Both the position numbers and the translations under genes were made by a program. Below are positions 17,130-25,035 of a DNA stretch of 64,000 bases, piece after piece. Position 1 is the first letter of the stretch, and each line of letters opens with the position of its first letter. The notes under the pieces were generated by a model, which did no database searches, had not been told where the DNA came from, and worked only from the letters and a program-made list of their open reading frames with translations. Origin of the DNA: JAPUME01 sp027294185 (GTDB lineage: Bacteria; Acidobacteriota; Terriglobia; UBA7540; JAPUME01); the NCBI GenBank assembly GCA_963555835.3, contig CAUVWZ020000002.1, forward strand, positions 2,294,001 through 2,358,000, read 5' to 3'.

Positions 17130-19025
17130 CTAAACATCCTTGAGGGCCTTCCCTTTGAGGACGGTCTTGACCGCACCCTCCATCAGGACCTCAGCGAAGT
17201 GATGCGTCGTTTCATTGAAAGCCTCCAACCTGTCGCGGAGGAGGCGATGATCATTCCCCGCACGGGCCGCGGTCAACTCCTCCACAGCCCGCTCGATCTG
17301 ATTTCTTTCCTCAGGTTCCAGTCGGGCTGCGGCGGCTTCCTTGAGCGCTTTCTCAGTCGCTCTGAGAGCGATGTCGGCTTCGATTCGCCCCTCGATGAGC
17401 TGGCGTAAATTCAAATCTTCCTCGGCGTGGTCGAAGGATTCGAGCAGCATCCGCTCCACCTCCTGGTCCCTCAGTCCGTGGGAAGGCTTGACTTCGACGG
17501 ATTGCTCAACTCCTGTCCGCTGGTCGCGGGCGGTGACGTTCAAGATGCCGTTGGCGTCAATCAGAAACTTCACTTCAATCCGCGCCAATCCGGCAGGAAG
17601 CGGCGGGACCTTCAACTTGAACCGCGCCAGGCTGCGGCAATCCCCCACTAACTCGCGCTCGCCCTGCAGCACGTGAATATCGACGCTCGTCTGCCCATCC
17701 ATAAAGGTGGTGAACATCTCGCTGGCACTGGCCGGTATGGTGGCATTGCGGTGAATGATCTTGGCGATGACCCCGCCCATGTTCTCAATGCCGAGCGAAA
17801 GCGGCGTAACGTCGAGCAGCAGCATGTCCGCAGTGCCGCCAGCCAGAATGTCGGCCTGTACGGCCGCGCCAAGAGCCACGACTTCATCCGGGTTGAGCTC
17901 GGTATGCGGCCTGCGCCCGAACAGATCTTCCACCAGGCGGCGCACCAGGGGCATCCGCGTGGCCCCGCCCACCAGGACAACCTCATCGATTTGTTCCGGC
18001 TCGAGGCCGGCGTCTTTGAGCGCTTGCCGGGCCCGAGGCAGCGTCCGCTCCACAACCGGCCGCACCAGTTCTTCAAACTGACTGCGTGTGACGGGTATCT
18101 CGACGCTTGTGGTCTTTCCTTTTTTCCCATCGGGACCCTTAGGGAGAGGGAATCGAATCACGCCGGCGTCGTTATCCGTCAGGTGATGCTTGGTCTCTAT
18201 GACGGCGAAGCGGATCTGCCGCACAAGGACATCATTTTCAGACCAATCGGTCCCCGTCTCCTGTTTCAGGACGGTCAGGACCAGGGCGATCAAGCGCGCG
18301 TCGATATCGTCGCCGCCCAACCGCGTATCGCCGTTCGTCGAGATGACTTCGAAGATGCCCTCGCGAAGCTTCAGAATAGAGATGTCGAAGGTGCCGCCCC
18401 CGAGGTCATAGACGGCCACCACCCCCTCGCGCCGCTGCTCGATGCCGTAGGCGAGCGAGGCCGCGGTGGGTTCGTTCACCAGCCGCAGCACTTCCAGGCC
18501 CGCGATCTTTCCGGCGTCGTGGGTGGCCTGCCGCTGCGCATCGTCAAAATATGCCGGAACCGTAATCACGGCCTGTCGCACCGGCTCACCAAAGAACTTG
18601 TCGGCAGCCTCCTTGAGCTTGCGAAGGATGTGAGCGGAAACCTCGGGCGGCGTGAGAACCTGACCGCGCAGATTGAGCCGGATGACCTCCCGGCTGTCGT
18701 CGGTAATGGGGAAATGAAACAGGTCAATCTCTTCCCGCACATCTTCGATGCCTTTCCCCATGAGGCGTTTGACCGAAAAGACGGTGTTCTTCGGGTCCGT
18801 TACCAGACGATCCCGGGCCGATCGGCCCACCAGGATTTCGCCCGACTCGTCCACCGAAAGAATCGAGGGGAGAAGAGGCGCGCCCTGAGCGTCTGAGATC
18901 ACACGCGGCACACCCATATCCATGTAGGCAATCAGGCTGTTCGTCGTTCCGAGGTCAATTCCTACTACCGGGGCACTCACTTGCGCTTCGTTCTCCTTAC
19001 TTCGTTCATTTACCTTAGCGGACAT
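17130..19025 (-). CDS. hscA: HscA, Hsp70-type Fe-S assembly chaperone
   Basis: 631-residue Hsp70 homologue. The ATPase domain starts with VVGIDLGTTNSLIAYM and contains DLGGGTFDISIL and GGATRMPLV. The substrate domain (about 400-520) and a shorter alpha-helical lid follow. Length and the operon position after hscB identify HscA rather than DnaK. It would act with HscB to release clusters from IscU, whose LPPVK recognition motif is present in this operon. It is separated from the upstream CADD-like gene by 132 bases. Confidence 0.95.
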   Translation of the reverse strand: MSAKVNERSKENEAQVSAPVVGIDLGTTNSLIAYMDMGVPRVISDAQGAPLLPSILSVDESGEILVGRSARDRLVTDPKNTVFSVKRLMGKGIEDVREEIDLFHFPITDDSREVIRLNLRGQVLTPPEVSAHILRKLKEAADKFFGEPVRQAVITVPAYFDDAQRQATHDAGKIAGLEVLRLVNEPTAASLAYGIEQRREGVVAVYDLGGGTFDISILKLREGIFEVISTNGDTRLGGDDIDARLIALVLTVLKQETGTDWSENDVLVRQIRFAVIETKHHLTDNDAGVIRFPLPKGPDGKKGKTTSVEIPVTRSQFEELVRPVVERTLPRARQALKDAGLEPEQIDEVVLVGGATRMPLVRRLVEDLFGRRPHTELNPDEVVALGAAVQADILAGGTADMLLLDVTPLSLGIENMGGVIAKIIHRNATIPASASEMFTTFMDGQTSVDIHVLQGERELVGDCRSLARFKLKVPPLPAGLARIEVKFLIDANGILNVTARDQRTGVEQSVEVKPSHGLRDQEVERMLLESFDHAEEDLNLRQLIEGRIEADIALRATEKALKEAAAARLEPEERNQIERAVEELTAARAGNDHRLLRDRLEAFNETTHHFAEVLMEGAVKTVLKGKALKDV

Positions 19026-19157
19026 CCCGGCAAGCCGAGATGGAGGAAGCCGGCCTTGTGCCGTTTTTGCGGCACGGCTGAAGCCATGCCCTGACGGAAC
19101 CGCGACCCGACATTCACGGGCTCTCCTGTTTTATAACCATCACCCGTTTTGTAACGG

Positions 19158-19862
19158 TCAACAGGCCGCCTTGCCCGCGCCGCTCCTCTCAAGCACCGTC
19201 GTGAGCAGATTCCAGATGGATTGCATTCCTTCTTCCACCGCCTGGGCAGCGGCCTTCGCCTGTTTCCTATCGGCCACCGGCTTTGCCAGGACCCGCTTCC
19301 ACTGGGCGGCGTGGCGCCCGTCCAGCTTTTCGTGGAGCGTGAAGTAGCGGACCGCTCTCTCGGAGCGAATGCCGTAAAACTCCTTGAGGCCCCTGGCCTT
19401 GGTGGCGGCCACGTGCGGGGTCATGCCCTCATAGGCGTAAAGCAGGGCGATGCCTTCGGGGAGCGGTTGCTGCGCGCAGATCCTGCGAAACGTGGAGACG
19501 ACGCGGCCCGTCTCCCGCCAGGTCGGGGCTCCTTCCACTTCAGATCGCTTAAGGCCGAGTCCCTCGACAAAGCGGAGCCAAAGCTCGGGATGCGTGGGCG
19601 TCTTGTACTCCTCATCCACAAGATTTTTCAGAATCACGCGGCGCGCCCGGCCCTCCTCGGCCCGCGCATGCAGGGCGCTCAAGTAGGTGGGGAAAGCCGC
19701 CACGTGCCGGTAATACTGGGCGGCATAAGTTCGCAACGCCTCTTTGGGAAGCTGCCCCTTCGACCACGCCTGGTAGAACGGATGCTTCAGCAGATGAAAC
19801 TGCTCCACCTTTTCCTTAACGAGACTCCAGTTTGATTTCGAGCTTTGGGACTGCCTGTTCAT
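19158..19862 (-). CDS. CADD-type putative self-sacrificing para-aminobenzoate synthase (TenA/PqqC fold)
   Basis: 234-residue heme-oxygenase-like di-metal protein of the CADD family. In Chlamydia, CADD makes para-aminobenzoate from its own tyrosine for folate synthesis. Compared from memory with C. trachomatis CADD, each metal ligand is shifted by exactly three residues: E84, H91, E145, H177, D181, H184 (HEKLDGRH). The sacrificial tyrosine (Y30 in KHPFYQAWSKG) and the key lysine (K155) also appear conserved. The start is the ATG at 19862 with GGAAG; it overlaps hscB by 47 bases. Its position inside the ISC operon suggests a link to metal or oxygen supply, which is inference. Confidence 0.85.
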   Translation of the reverse strand: MNRQSQSSKSNWSLVKEKVEQFHLLKHPFYQAWSKGQLPKEALRTYAAQYYRHVAAFPTYLSALHARAEEGRARRVILKNLVDEEYKTPTHPELWLRFVEGLGLKRSEVEGAPTWRETGRVVSTFRRICAQQPLPEGIALLYAYEGMTPHVAATKARGLKEFYGIRSERAVRYFTLHEKLDGRHAAQWKRVLAKPVADRKQAKAAAQAVEEGMQSIWNLLTTVLERSGAGKAAC

Positions 19863-20595
19863 TTTTCTTCCTTTCCCCAAATCGTGTGTCGTTCCCGTTC
19901 ACCGATAACGCTGCATCAACATCCCGCAAAAGATTCCGCAGGTAGTTGCGCCGCGAGAGCAATTGGCCGAGCCTGGCAAGAAGCTTACGCTTTTCCTCCG
20001 CAGCGGAACCGGCATCAATGCCATCGATGCTGCGGTCCCAACTTGCCGAAAGCTCCTGCAATTCCTGATGAAAATCCTCAACCTGGGATTCAAACTTCGC
20101 CTTGGCTTTTTCCAACTGGCCCTGGACTTCTCGCAGGTGGCCCTCTGCACCCTGGCCGTCCTCTCTTTGACCTTCAGGGCCCGCCAATTTCAGTTCCGCC
20201 AGCCACTCGTTCAACTCGAAGACTTCCTCGAGCAATTCGGGAGGCACGCTCTTTTGGCTCCCCTCGCCCTTCTCCCCTTCGAGTTCGAGCAGGTAGTGGG
20301 CGCGGGAAACCGGCTCCTTCAGCGTCCGGTAGGCGTCGTTCAGGATGGCGGTCTTGTCCAGGCTGGCCTGCTTTTCCCCCTCGGAGGCCCGGTAGAAGTT
20401 GTCCGGATGAAGCTTCCGGCTCAATGCGTAAAAACTTATTTCCAGTGCTTCCAAGTCTAGGATTAACTTGCGCGGCAGGCCGAAAAAATGGAAATAGTCT
20501 ACCTTCCCCCGATGAGGCTGCAATTTCCCGCAGCCGGGACAGAAGTGCTCCTCTCCCGAGGGCTTACCGCAATTCCAACAGGACCGTTCATCCAT
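19816..20595 (-). CDS. hscB: HscB J-domain co-chaperone with N-terminal zinc ribbon
   Basis: 259 residues. The N-terminal CWNCG...CPGCG motif (C6, C9, C19, C22) looks like a zinc ribbon, as in eukaryotic HscB/HSC20 and absent from E. coli HscB. The J-domain follows, with SRKLHPDNFYRAS: the HPD tripeptide is kept. The C-terminal HscB oligomerisation helices bind IscU. It is longer than E. coli HscB because of the ribbon and an inserted Gln/Glu-rich helix. The ATG at 20595 is chosen; an upstream start at 20643 would overlap the terminator-like hairpin. Confidence 0.92.
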   Translation of the reverse strand: MDERSCWNCGKPSGEEHFCPGCGKLQPHRGKVDYFHFFGLPRKLILDLEALEISFYALSRKLHPDNFYRASEGEKQASLDKTAILNDAYRTLKEPVSRAHYLLELEGEKGEGSQKSVPPELLEEVFELNEWLAELKLAGPEGQREDGQGAEGHLREVQGQLEKAKAKFESQVEDFHQELQELSASWDRSIDGIDAGSAAEEKRKLLARLGQLLSRRNYLRNLLRDVDAALSVNGNDTRFGERKKNEQAVPKLEIKLESR

Positions 20596-20641
20596 AGCGG
20601 TTTGGGTATGTTTCCCGAAAAGGTTCCCGCTGTCCGGGCAC

Positions 20642-20675
20642 AAAAAAACCGGCCTGCAATTCCGATGGCGGCCGG
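20642..20675 (-). terminator. Rho-independent terminator/attenuator between iscA and hscB
   Basis: Minus-strand hairpin with stem CCGGCC/GGCCGG (20670-20675 and 20649-20654) and a 15-base loop, followed directly by seven U residues (20648-20642). It lies inside the ISC operon and could reduce expression of hscB and later genes relative to iscRSUA. Confidence 0.65.
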
Positions 20676-20688
20676 CTTGTTCGCACTT

Positions 20689-21012
20689 TTACGCAGTGAA
20701 CGAGGAACCGCAGCCGCAAGTCCGGCTGGCATTGGGATTGGTGAAAACAAAGCCACGGCCGCTCAACCCGTCTGAAAATTCCAGGACCATGCCGTTCAGG
20801 TAGAGGTAGCTCTTGGGGTCTACAAAGAGCTTCACCCCCTGCACTTCGAATACTTTATCGCGAGGATGGGGCTGAGCATCGAAGCGGAGCGAATAGCTCA
20901 GACCGGAACAGCCTCCGCCGACCACGCCCACACGCAAGCCGCCGGAGTTCAACTCCTGCTGCTCCATGAGCCTGCGAATCTGGCCTACCGCTTTTTCGGT
21001 GACATCAATCAT
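20689..21012 (-). CDS. iscA: IscA A-type Fe-S carrier
   Basis: 107 residues of the HesB/IscA family. The three conserved cysteines are C35 (GGGCSGLSY), C99 and C101 (TCGCGSSF), which bind iron or a cluster for transfer to apoproteins. It lies between iscU and hscB as in proteobacterial isc operons, which supports IscA over ErpA or SufA. Confidence 0.93.
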   Translation of the reverse strand: MIDVTEKAVGQIRRLMEQQELNSGGLRVGVVGGGCSGLSYSLRFDAQPHPRDKVFEVQGVKLFVDPKSYLYLNGMVLEFSDGLSGRGFVFTNPNASRTCGCGSSFTA

Positions 21013-21102
21013 GAATTATTCCCGGGAACCTATTCGATTCCTCAACCTTCCCACCGGCACAGAGAGGGTGTCTCAAATCACCCCTCTCCGCTGCCGAACC
21101 GG

Positions 21103-21498
21103 TTACTTCGCTCTGCTCTCCGCCTTATTCTTCCAGTCGCTGACGGCTGCCTTGATCGCGTCTTCGGCCAGCACCGAGCAGTGGATTTTGACCGGAGGCA
21201 GGCTCAATTCGGTTACGATCTCGGTGTTCTTGATCTCGTAGGCCTCGTCGATCGTCTTCCCTTTCACCCACTCGGTCGCAAGGCTGGAGCTGGCGATGGC
21301 GCTGCCGCAGCCGAACGTCTTGAACTTGGCGTCCTCGATCACTGAAGTTTCCGGGTTTACCCGCAATTGCAGCTTCATCACGTCGCCGCACTCCGGCGCG
21401 CCCACCATCCCGGTGCCGACATCGGGATCTTCCTTAGGCAAGGAACCTACATTGCGTGGATTGTTGTAGTGTTCGATTACCTTGTCTGAATATGCCAT
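21103..21498 (-). CDS. iscU: IscU Fe-S scaffold
   Basis: 131-residue scaffold. The cluster ligands are C37 (PECGD), C64 (GCGSA) and C107 (HCSVLAEDAI), with the ligand aspartate at D39. The HscA recognition sequence LPPVK immediately precedes C107, consistent with a working HscA/HscB pair. Start ATG at 21498 has AGGAGA upstream. Confidence 0.96.
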   Translation of the reverse strand: MAYSDKVIEHYNNPRNVGSLPKEDPDVGTGMVGAPECGDVMKLQLRVNPETSVIEDAKFKTFGCGSAIASSSLATEWVKGKTIDEAYEIKNTEIVTELSLPPVKIHCSVLAEDAIKAAVSDWKNKAESRAK

Positions 21499-21576
21499 GG
21501 AATATCTCCTGTTCGATTTTATCTGTTAGTTGAAATTCAAAATACTAAAAATCAAAATCCTTTCCGGCCCGGCGGC

Positions 21577-22791
21577 TTACTCGCTGGCCCAGGAAACCTT
21601 GCTGACATCAATTCCTTCTTTCGCCATCTCGTAAAGCGGTGAAAGCTCGCGCAGGCGGTCAACGGTCTCGATCACCCGGTCGGCGACATAGTCAATCTCC
21701 TCTTCCGTGTTGAAACGTCCCACGCCGAAACGGATCGAAGTGTGGGCCAAATCCTCCCCCACTCCCAGCGCCTTCAACACATAGGAAGGCTCGAGCGTGG
21801 CCGAGGTACAGGCCGAGCCCGAGGAGACGGCCACGTCATTTATGCCCATCAGCAGCGACTCACCCTCCACATAGGCGAAACTGAGATTCAGGTTCTGGGG
21901 CAAGCGGTGCTCCATACTGCCGTTGATGTAAACCTCGTCCAGACGGGACTGGATGCGCTTCTGAAGGCGGTCCCGCAGGCCCTGCATGCGAACCGACTCC
22001 TGCGGCATCTCTTTCTGGCAAATTTCACAGGCTGCGCCGAGGCCGACGATATTGGGCACGGCCAGCGTTCCCGAGCGCATTCCGCGCTCATGGCCTCCGC
22101 CGTCGATGATGGGAGTGATCTGAATCCGGGGCTTTTTCCTGCGGACGTAGAGAGCGCCGACGCCTTTCGGTCCGTACATCTTGTGGGCCGAGATGGACAA
22201 CAGGTCGATGTTCATCGCCTGCACGTCGAGAGGAACTTTACCGACGGCCTGGGTGGCGTCTGTGTGGAATACGACGCCCTTTTCATGGGCGAGCTTGCCG
22301 ATCTCCGCGATGGGCTGCAGGACGCCGATCTCGTTGTTGGCCGCCATGATGGAAATCAGAATCGTCTTGTCGGTAATGGCGCGGCGAAGATCGTCGAGGT
22401 CGACCAGGCCATCTTTCCGGACCGGAAGAATGCTGACTTGAAAGCCATCCTTTTCCAGGCGCTTGCAACAGTCCCCGATGGCCTTGTGCTCGGTGGGCAG
22501 GCTGATAATATGGTTCCCCTTCTGCCGATACATCTGGGCCACGCCCTTGAGGGCTAGGTTGTCGGACTCGGTGGCGCCGGAGGTGAAGACGATCTCCTTG
22601 GGCGTTGCGTTGATCAAATCGGCAACCTGGCGGCGGGCTTTATCGACAGCCTCTTCCGCCTTCCAGCCAAACTCATGATTGCGGCTCGCCGCGTTGCCAT
22701 ACACCTCGGTAAAGAAAGGCAACATCTGCTTGAGGACTCGCGGGTCCACCGGCGTCGTAGCATGGTTATCCATATAAATCGGTAACTTCAT
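21577..22791 (-). CDS. iscS: Cysteine desulfurase IscS
   Basis: 404-residue PLP enzyme of class I desulfurases. It removes sulfur from cysteine for IscU and for tRNA thiolation. Visible marks are MDNHATTPVDPRV at the N-terminus, the PLP lysine in SISAHKMYGPKG, and the flexible-loop cysteine in SSGSACTSATLEPSYVL. Its ATG overlaps the iscR stop by one base (TAATG), implying translational coupling. Confidence 0.96.
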   Translation of the reverse strand: MKLPIYMDNHATTPVDPRVLKQMLPFFTEVYGNAASRNHEFGWKAEEAVDKARRQVADLINATPKEIVFTSGATESDNLALKGVAQMYRQKGNHIISLPTEHKAIGDCCKRLEKDGFQVSILPVRKDGLVDLDDLRRAITDKTILISIMAANNEIGVLQPIAEIGKLAHEKGVVFHTDATQAVGKVPLDVQAMNIDLLSISAHKMYGPKGVGALYVRRKKPRIQITPIIDGGGHERGMRSGTLAVPNIVGLGAACEICQKEMPQESVRMQGLRDRLQKRIQSRLDEVYINGSMEHRLPQNLNLSFAYVEGESLLMGINDVAVSSGSACTSATLEPSYVLKALGVGEDLAHTSIRFGVGRFNTEEEIDYVADRVIETVDRLRELSPLYEMAKEGIDVSKVSWASE

Positions 22792-23228
22792 TACTGGACT
22801 CCTTCGATTCCTACCAGTCCGGAAGACGAATCGTTCATCCCGGACAAAGTGACCTCTGAGAGGGCGTTGATCACACGCTCATTCACCTTGCGAAGCGGCT
22901 CTCGCACGTTGCACCGGGGCGACTGAATGCACTCGCCTTTTGTTGTGACGCAAGAGGTAATCAACACCGGCCCGTCAATGGCGGCTACGATTTCGAACGC
23001 CGTGATCTTCTCGGGCGGCCGCGCCAGGGAGTAGCCGCCGCGGGTCCCGTGCTGCGAGACCAGGATGCCGTTCTTCGCCATGCGCTGTAAAATCTTGGCC
23101 ATCAATGGCTGCGGGATACAGTAGGCGTCGGCGATATCCTTGGCACTGCACCAGCCCTCACTCCAGGACTGCGCCATGTGTGTGGCGGCAATCAAACCGT
23201 AGTCTGCCTTTTTGCTGAGTCTGATCAT
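22791..23228 (-). CDS. iscR: Rrf2-family Fe-S regulator IscR
   Basis: 145 residues. The N-terminal winged helix (LSKKADYGLIAATHMA, TRGGYSLARP) is followed by the cluster-binding cysteines C93, C100 and C106 (SCVTTKGECIQSPRC), spaced as in IscR with a slightly longer second gap. It is the first gene of the ISC operon and a near-consensus IscR site lies at its own promoter, so negative autoregulation by the holo form is expected. Confidence 0.93.
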   Translation of the reverse strand: MIRLSKKADYGLIAATHMAQSWSEGWCSAKDIADAYCIPQPLMAKILQRMAKNGILVSQHGTRGGYSLARPPEKITAFEIVAAIDGPVLITSCVTTKGECIQSPRCNVREPLRKVNERVINALSEVTLSGMNDSSSGLVGIEGVQ

Positions 23229-23236
23229 TTCAAACC

Positions 23237-23286
23237 CCGACCAATTTAGTCGGATATATCTTATTATCTTTCCAACACCCTGTCAA
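23237..23286 (-). promoter_or_regulatory. ISC operon promoter with IscR-like operator
   Basis: Minus-strand TTGACA (23286-23281), 17-base spacer, TAAGAT (23263-23258). Directly downstream is an inverted repeat CCGACTAAATTGGTCGG (23253-23237), preceded by ATAT. It closely follows the type 1 IscR box known from E. coli (ATA-YCYGACT-n-AGTCGG). Its position over the expected start site fits repression. Confidence 0.75.
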
Positions 23287-23592
23287 GCGATTCTAACCAA
23301 AGAAATTAACCCACACCGGGGGCCCTCGGAGCAGGCCTCCACAGCCAATATGCGACTGATTTAATCTCATATTTACCGGGCTTCGGTCGCATGTGAACAA
23401 CATTCCCTTCAATGGTGGCAGAGGCGCTCTGAATGGCCTAATACGACTCTCAAAGGGACCTGCTCAATGACCATATTCGCCAACGATCACGGTGCGAGGT
23501 TAGATGGCGGGGGTAATTCGAGCGGATTTGGAGCGCGTGGGGAATTCAGGGAAATCCCCAAGGCGGGAATTTCGGGAGCAGACCAGGCTAAA
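23287..23592. other. Intergenic stretch without a supported gene
   Basis: About 300 bases between the ISC promoter and the 3' end of the exported protein gene. I see no coding region with a ribosome site, no clear hairpin terminator and no RNA gene here. Confidence 0.5.
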
Positions 23593-24171
23593 TCAACCCG
23601 ACTCCGCCGCGGGAGTGGTGGTCGGGGAAGATTCCTGTCCGTCCTCCAACTGCTTCACATATTCGCGCAGGCGCTCGACAATCCGGTCGGCCAGTTGTTC
23701 AGGGCTCAATTTTCGGGTGATTACCTTGGTGCGGGGACCGGCGGGCGGAAGCGGGTCCTTCTTCTTCCGTTTTTTGCTGGAAAGAACCACATGCCAGAGC
23801 GGCTCTCCGGTTACCCAGTCGGTGATGGTCAGCGAAATCGCATTCCTTCCGCCGTCATCTCTCCTTTCGGGGGTGGGAAGGCCGCGGCGGCGGTCCAACC
23901 TGTAACGGACCTCCGTTCCGGCGCGATGGGCATCCCAGACGAGATCGACCCCTTCGGGGTCTCCGGTGACTGTATATTTTCCCCAGCGGCGCAGGAAATC
24001 AACAATCCACCGATCCAGGTCTCCCGGCATGCGGTTGACATAGATCAACCGTCCGGCCACCAGCTCGCTCGGCTGCTCCTCGGCGGGGTCCTGGGCCAGA
24101 ACCCCTACCGGAGGCAGGAATAGCAGCACCCCACCGAGAACCAACAATCTGCAAAAGAGTGATCGACTCAA
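23593..24171 (-). CDS. Exported protein of unknown function
   Basis: 192 residues with a signal peptide (MSRSLFCRLLVLGGVLLFLP, cleavage near VLAQ). The mature part has RLIYVNRMPGDLDRWIVDFL and a charged tail (SSKKRKKKD) ending in a Ser/Thr/Pro stretch. No family recognised. The start is a TTG at 24171 behind an AGGAGGG site. A TATAAT at 24200-24195 on the minus strand gives a short leader. It is read away from the methyltransferase at 24314. Confidence 0.65.
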   Translation of the reverse strand: MSRSLFCRLLVLGGVLLFLPPVGVLAQDPAEEQPSELVAGRLIYVNRMPGDLDRWIVDFLRRWGKYTVTGDPEGVDLVWDAHRAGTEVRYRLDRRRGLPTPERRDDGGRNAISLTITDWVTGEPLWHVVLSSKKRKKKDPLPPAGPRTKVITRKLSPEQLADRIVERLREYVKQLEDGQESSPTTTPAAESG

Positions 24172-24194
24172 GGGAACCCTCCTACCAGGGAGCT

Positions 24195-24200
24195 ATTATA
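24195..24200 (-). promoter_or_regulatory. -10 box for the exported-protein gene
   Basis: Minus-strand TATAAT 24 bases before the TTG start at 24171, with the AGGAGGG site between them. No convincing -35 hexamer is visible. The box is nearly symmetric (ATTATAAT), so it could also serve the plus strand. Confidence 0.35.
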
Positions 24201-24313
24201 ATGCCAAATCAGCCGCTCCGCCACCGCTGGTGAAGAGGAACATCCGGAGCTCACCCTGCCGCGCATCTGGTAGAATCGAGGTCCTAATTCTCAGAGTAGT
24301 GTAGGGGACAGGA

Positions 24314-24862
24314 GTGATTGAAGAGGCCACAAAGAAACGTGTTCTGGAGGTCGGCTGCGGACAGGTGAAAGCGCCGGGCTCGATCGGCGTTGATTCGAAC
24401 CTTGATGCCACGGCGGCGGATGTCATCTGCAACCTGAACCAGCCTCTGCCATTTGTGGAAAGTGTCTTCGATGAGGTCCGCGCCATCCACCTCATCGAGC
24501 ACATGGAGGACGTGATGAAGACCATGGCCGAGCTCCACCGCGTGACCCGACCCGGAGGGACGCTCTACCTGGTCACCCCTCACTACACGGATTTCATCTC
24601 CTGGTGCGACCCCACGCACCGCTGGCACCTGAACAGCTATTCGTTTCGATATTTCAGCCCCATCCACGGCCAGCGCCACTGGTACACACGCCTGGCGCTT
24701 CGCCAGCGACACCTCCACGTCGAGCTGGCTCGTCTCTGGAAGTACCTGGGACTGCAGTGGTTGGTCAACCATTCAGTCCCGTTCCGCCGCTTCTGGGAGA
24801 TGTACCTCTGCTTTCTCATCCGAGGCAAGCAGATGGAATTTACATTTGAAGTGGAGAAGTAG
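24314..24862 (+). CDS. Small class I SAM-dependent methyltransferase
   Basis: 182 residues. Motif I is VLEVGCGQVKAPGSIGVD, followed by DEVRAIHLIEHMEDV and the motif VI/VII region RPGGTLYLVTPHYTDF. The DPTHRWHLNSYSFRYF segment is seen in methyltransferases linked to polysaccharide or glycan clusters. The start is GTG at 24314. Acceptor unknown. It precedes the P-loop protein gene by 173 bases on the same strand. Confidence 0.8.
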   Translation: MIEEATKKRVLEVGCGQVKAPGSIGVDSNLDATAADVICNLNQPLPFVESVFDEVRAIHLIEHMEDVMKTMAELHRVTRPGGTLYLVTPHYTDFISWCDPTHRWHLNSYSFRYFSPIHGQRHWYTRLALRQRHLHVELARLWKYLGLQWLVNHSVPFRRFWEMYLCFLIRGKQMEFTFEVEK

Positions 24863-25035
24863 GCGGCGAGGCTTCCAGGCTGTCGGTTACCACCCCTCCT
24901 CGAACCATCGAAAATATACGCCTGGTTACGCTGTGAGTGCCTTGCATTTTTCCCCAACCCTCGCTACATTGGAAGTTTGGAAGTTCAGATCCTCGCCGAA
25001 TTTATCCGTAAATCCCAGCTTAGGAGATCAGGAAA

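Noticed and set aside
17673..18896. A 407-codon frame opposite hscA
   Set aside because: Antisense shadow of a well-identified Hsp70 gene.
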